Assembly (NCBI GenBank): GCA_002424365.1
Contig: DIRQ01000122.1
Coordinates: 1-5,803 of the forward strand
DNA length: 5,803 nt
From: Syntrophomonas sp. UBA5432
Lineage (GTDB): Bacteria; Bacillota; Syntrophomonadia; Syntrophomonadales; Syntrophomonadaceae
Direction: 5' to 3'
Shown: positions 4,906 through 5,803 of the stretch, piece after piece
How positions within the stretch are numbered: position 1 is the first letter of the stretch
Layout: each line of letters begins with the position of its first letter
Made by a program: the position numbers and the translations under genes
Notes under the pieces: model-generated
The model's input: only the letters and a program-made list of their open reading frames with translations
What the model was told of the DNA's origin: nothing
Databases searched by the model: none

Positions 4906-5676
4906 TTACATATACTTTCTTAGTTGTTTAAGTGCGGCTTTTTCCAGTCTGGAAACTTGGGCCTGGGAAATTCCGATTTCTTCAGCTACTTCCATCTGAG
5001 TTTTACCTCCAAAAAACCTTAGGTTAACTATATGTTTTTCCCTTTCATTTAGTTTTTTCATAGCCTCCTTTATCGCTATTTCCTCCAGCCACTGCTGGTC
5101 GGTATTCTTGTCATCACTAATCTGGTCCATTACCAAAATGGGATCACCGCCATCATTATAAATAGGTTCAAATAGCGATACTGGTTCTTGTATGGCATCC
5201 AGAGCAAATACTACTTCCTCGCGAGGTACATCAAGGTGCTGGGCTATTTGCATTACGGTTGGTTCGGCTGAATTATCAGATATCAGTTTTTCTCTTACCT
5301 GCAGGGCTTTATAGGCTATATCCCGCAAAGACCTGGAAACTCGAATTGCATTATTATCCCGCAGGTACCTTCTTATCTCACCAATAATCATGGGGACTGC
5401 GTAGGTGGAAAAACGAACATTCTGACTTAAATCAAAATTATCTATCGATTTAATAAGCCCAATACAGCCAACCTGGAAAAGATCATCAACATATTCACCC
5501 CGATTGTTAAATCTCTGGATAACACTGAGTACTAACCTGAGGTTGCCCTGAATTAATTTCTCACGGGCCTGAGTTTCTCCAGCCTGCATAGCTTTGAAGA
5601 GGTTGCGCATTTCTTCGTTTTTTAACACTGGTAGTTTGGATGTATTTACGCCACAGATTTCTACTTTGTTAATCAT
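4906..5676 (-). CDS. sigG: RNA polymerase sporulation sigma factor SigG
   Basis: This 256-residue sigma-70 family protein matches forespore sigma-G, which directs late gene expression in the engulfed forespore. It opens with the family-specific KVEICGVNTSKLPVLKNEEM (4-23). Region 2 (about 41-110) includes NLRLVLSVIQRFNNRGE, VDDLFQVGCIGLIKSIDNFD and RFSTYAVPMIIGEIRRYLRD for core binding and -10 recognition. Region 3 (about 115-190) has REEVVFALDAIQEPVSLFEP and DGGDPI. Region 4 (about 200-256) carries the helix-turn-helix GKTQMEVAEEIGISQAQVSR (224-243) for -35 contact. Length and motifs closely match Bacillus SigG (260 aa). The ATG at 5676 has AAGGGG seven bases upstream. Residue 43 is Gln where I recall Asn45 in Bacillus, a position linked to anti-sigma CsfB/Gin recognition. 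In relatives sigG often follows spoIIGA-sigE, which would lie beyond the right edge. Confidence 0.98.
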   Translation of the reverse strand: MINKVEICGVNTSKLPVLKNEEMRNLFKAMQAGETQAREKLIQGNLRLVLSVIQRFNNRGEYVDDLFQVGCIGLIKSIDNFDLSQNVRFSTYAVPMIIGEIRRYLRDNNAIRVSRSLRDIAYKALQVREKLISDNSAEPTVMQIAQHLDVPREEVVFALDAIQEPVSLFEPIYNDGGDPILVMDQISDDKNTDQQWLEEIAIKEAMKKLNEREKHIVNLRFFGGKTQMEVAEEIGISQAQVSRLEKAALKQLRKYM

Positions 5677-5803
5677 AGCTTTACCCCTTCCCCTCTTAAT
5701 ACAATCTTTTTTAAATTATTTACTAAAAACGGTAAAATTATTCGAGGGAAGGAGCAAGCCAAGTGGAATATATTTTTTGACACTGAAGACACTGAATTTT
5801 TAT
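5677..5803. other. sigG upstream region with tandem repeat and orphan plus-strand SD/GTG
   Basis: This 127-base stretch is the leader of sigG. On the minus strand GAATA (5739-5743) could be a forespore-type -35, but no convincing -10 follows at the right distance. On the plus strand AAGGAG (5749-5754) stands eight bases before GTG (5763-5765), yet that frame stops at TGA 5778-5780. GACACTGAA is tandemly repeated at 5779-5796. The window ends before any upstream gene is visible. Confidence 0.5.
5779..5796. repeat. Tandem 9-bp direct repeat
   Basis: GACACTGAA occurs twice back to back (5779-5787 and 5788-5796), directly after a six-T run. It could be a regulator-binding direct repeat upstream of sigG, or an in-frame Asp-Thr-Glu repeat of a plus-strand reading frame that continues off the window. 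Confidence 0.5.

Overview
The window looks like chromosome of a low-GC, endospore-forming Firmicute, most likely a clostridial lineage. The evidence is a canonical forespore sigma factor (SigG), strong AGGAGG-type ribosome binding sites on most genes, a TTG start on topA, and the adjacent dprA-topA pair that is common in Firmicutes. A Syntrophomonas-like genus is possible, but I cannot prove it from the sequence alone.

Layout. Positions 1-2132 (minus strand) hold a dprA-topA operon: complete dprA, then after 27 bases the first 340 codons of topA, which runs off the left edge. Positions 2133-2438 are an AT-rich divergent intergenic region with dyads and a possible Tyr-rich leader mini-ORF. Positions 2439-2807 (plus) hold two short, tightly spaced genes of unknown function; the second is only 58 codons long. 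Positions 2808-2962 separate this pair from a convergent gene and hold a compact, strongly structured segment. Its two hairpins and conserved-looking linker resemble a transposon-associated RNA (HEARO/OMEGA type), but no transposase or nuclease gene is present.

Positions 2963-4342 (minus) encode a beta-class DNA adenine methyltransferase with no restriction partner in view. Positions 4343-4646 are non-coding: a long hairpin followed by a T-rich tract, a G-rich plus-strand tract, and two abutting perfect palindromes. Positions 4647-4784 (minus) probably encode a 45-residue single-pass membrane peptide with its own ribosome binding site and a possible sporulation-type promoter. Positions 4906-5676 (minus) encode SigG. 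The right edge holds the sigG upstream region, a tandem 9-bp repeat, and an orphan Shine-Dalgarno/GTG on the plus strand.

How the parts fit. DprA (loading RecA on incoming single strands) and TopA (relaxing negative supercoils) are DNA-handling housekeeping genes. SigG directs late forespore transcription, and the small membrane peptide downstream of it could be a minor sporulation gene. The solitary methyltransferase, the two unknown plus-strand genes and the structured element form an accessory patch between the conserved dprA-topA and sigG blocks. The most promising unexplained signals are the orphan structured RNA-like element abutting the methyltransferase stop codon, the unrecognised two-gene plus-strand operon, and the small membrane peptide beside sigG.
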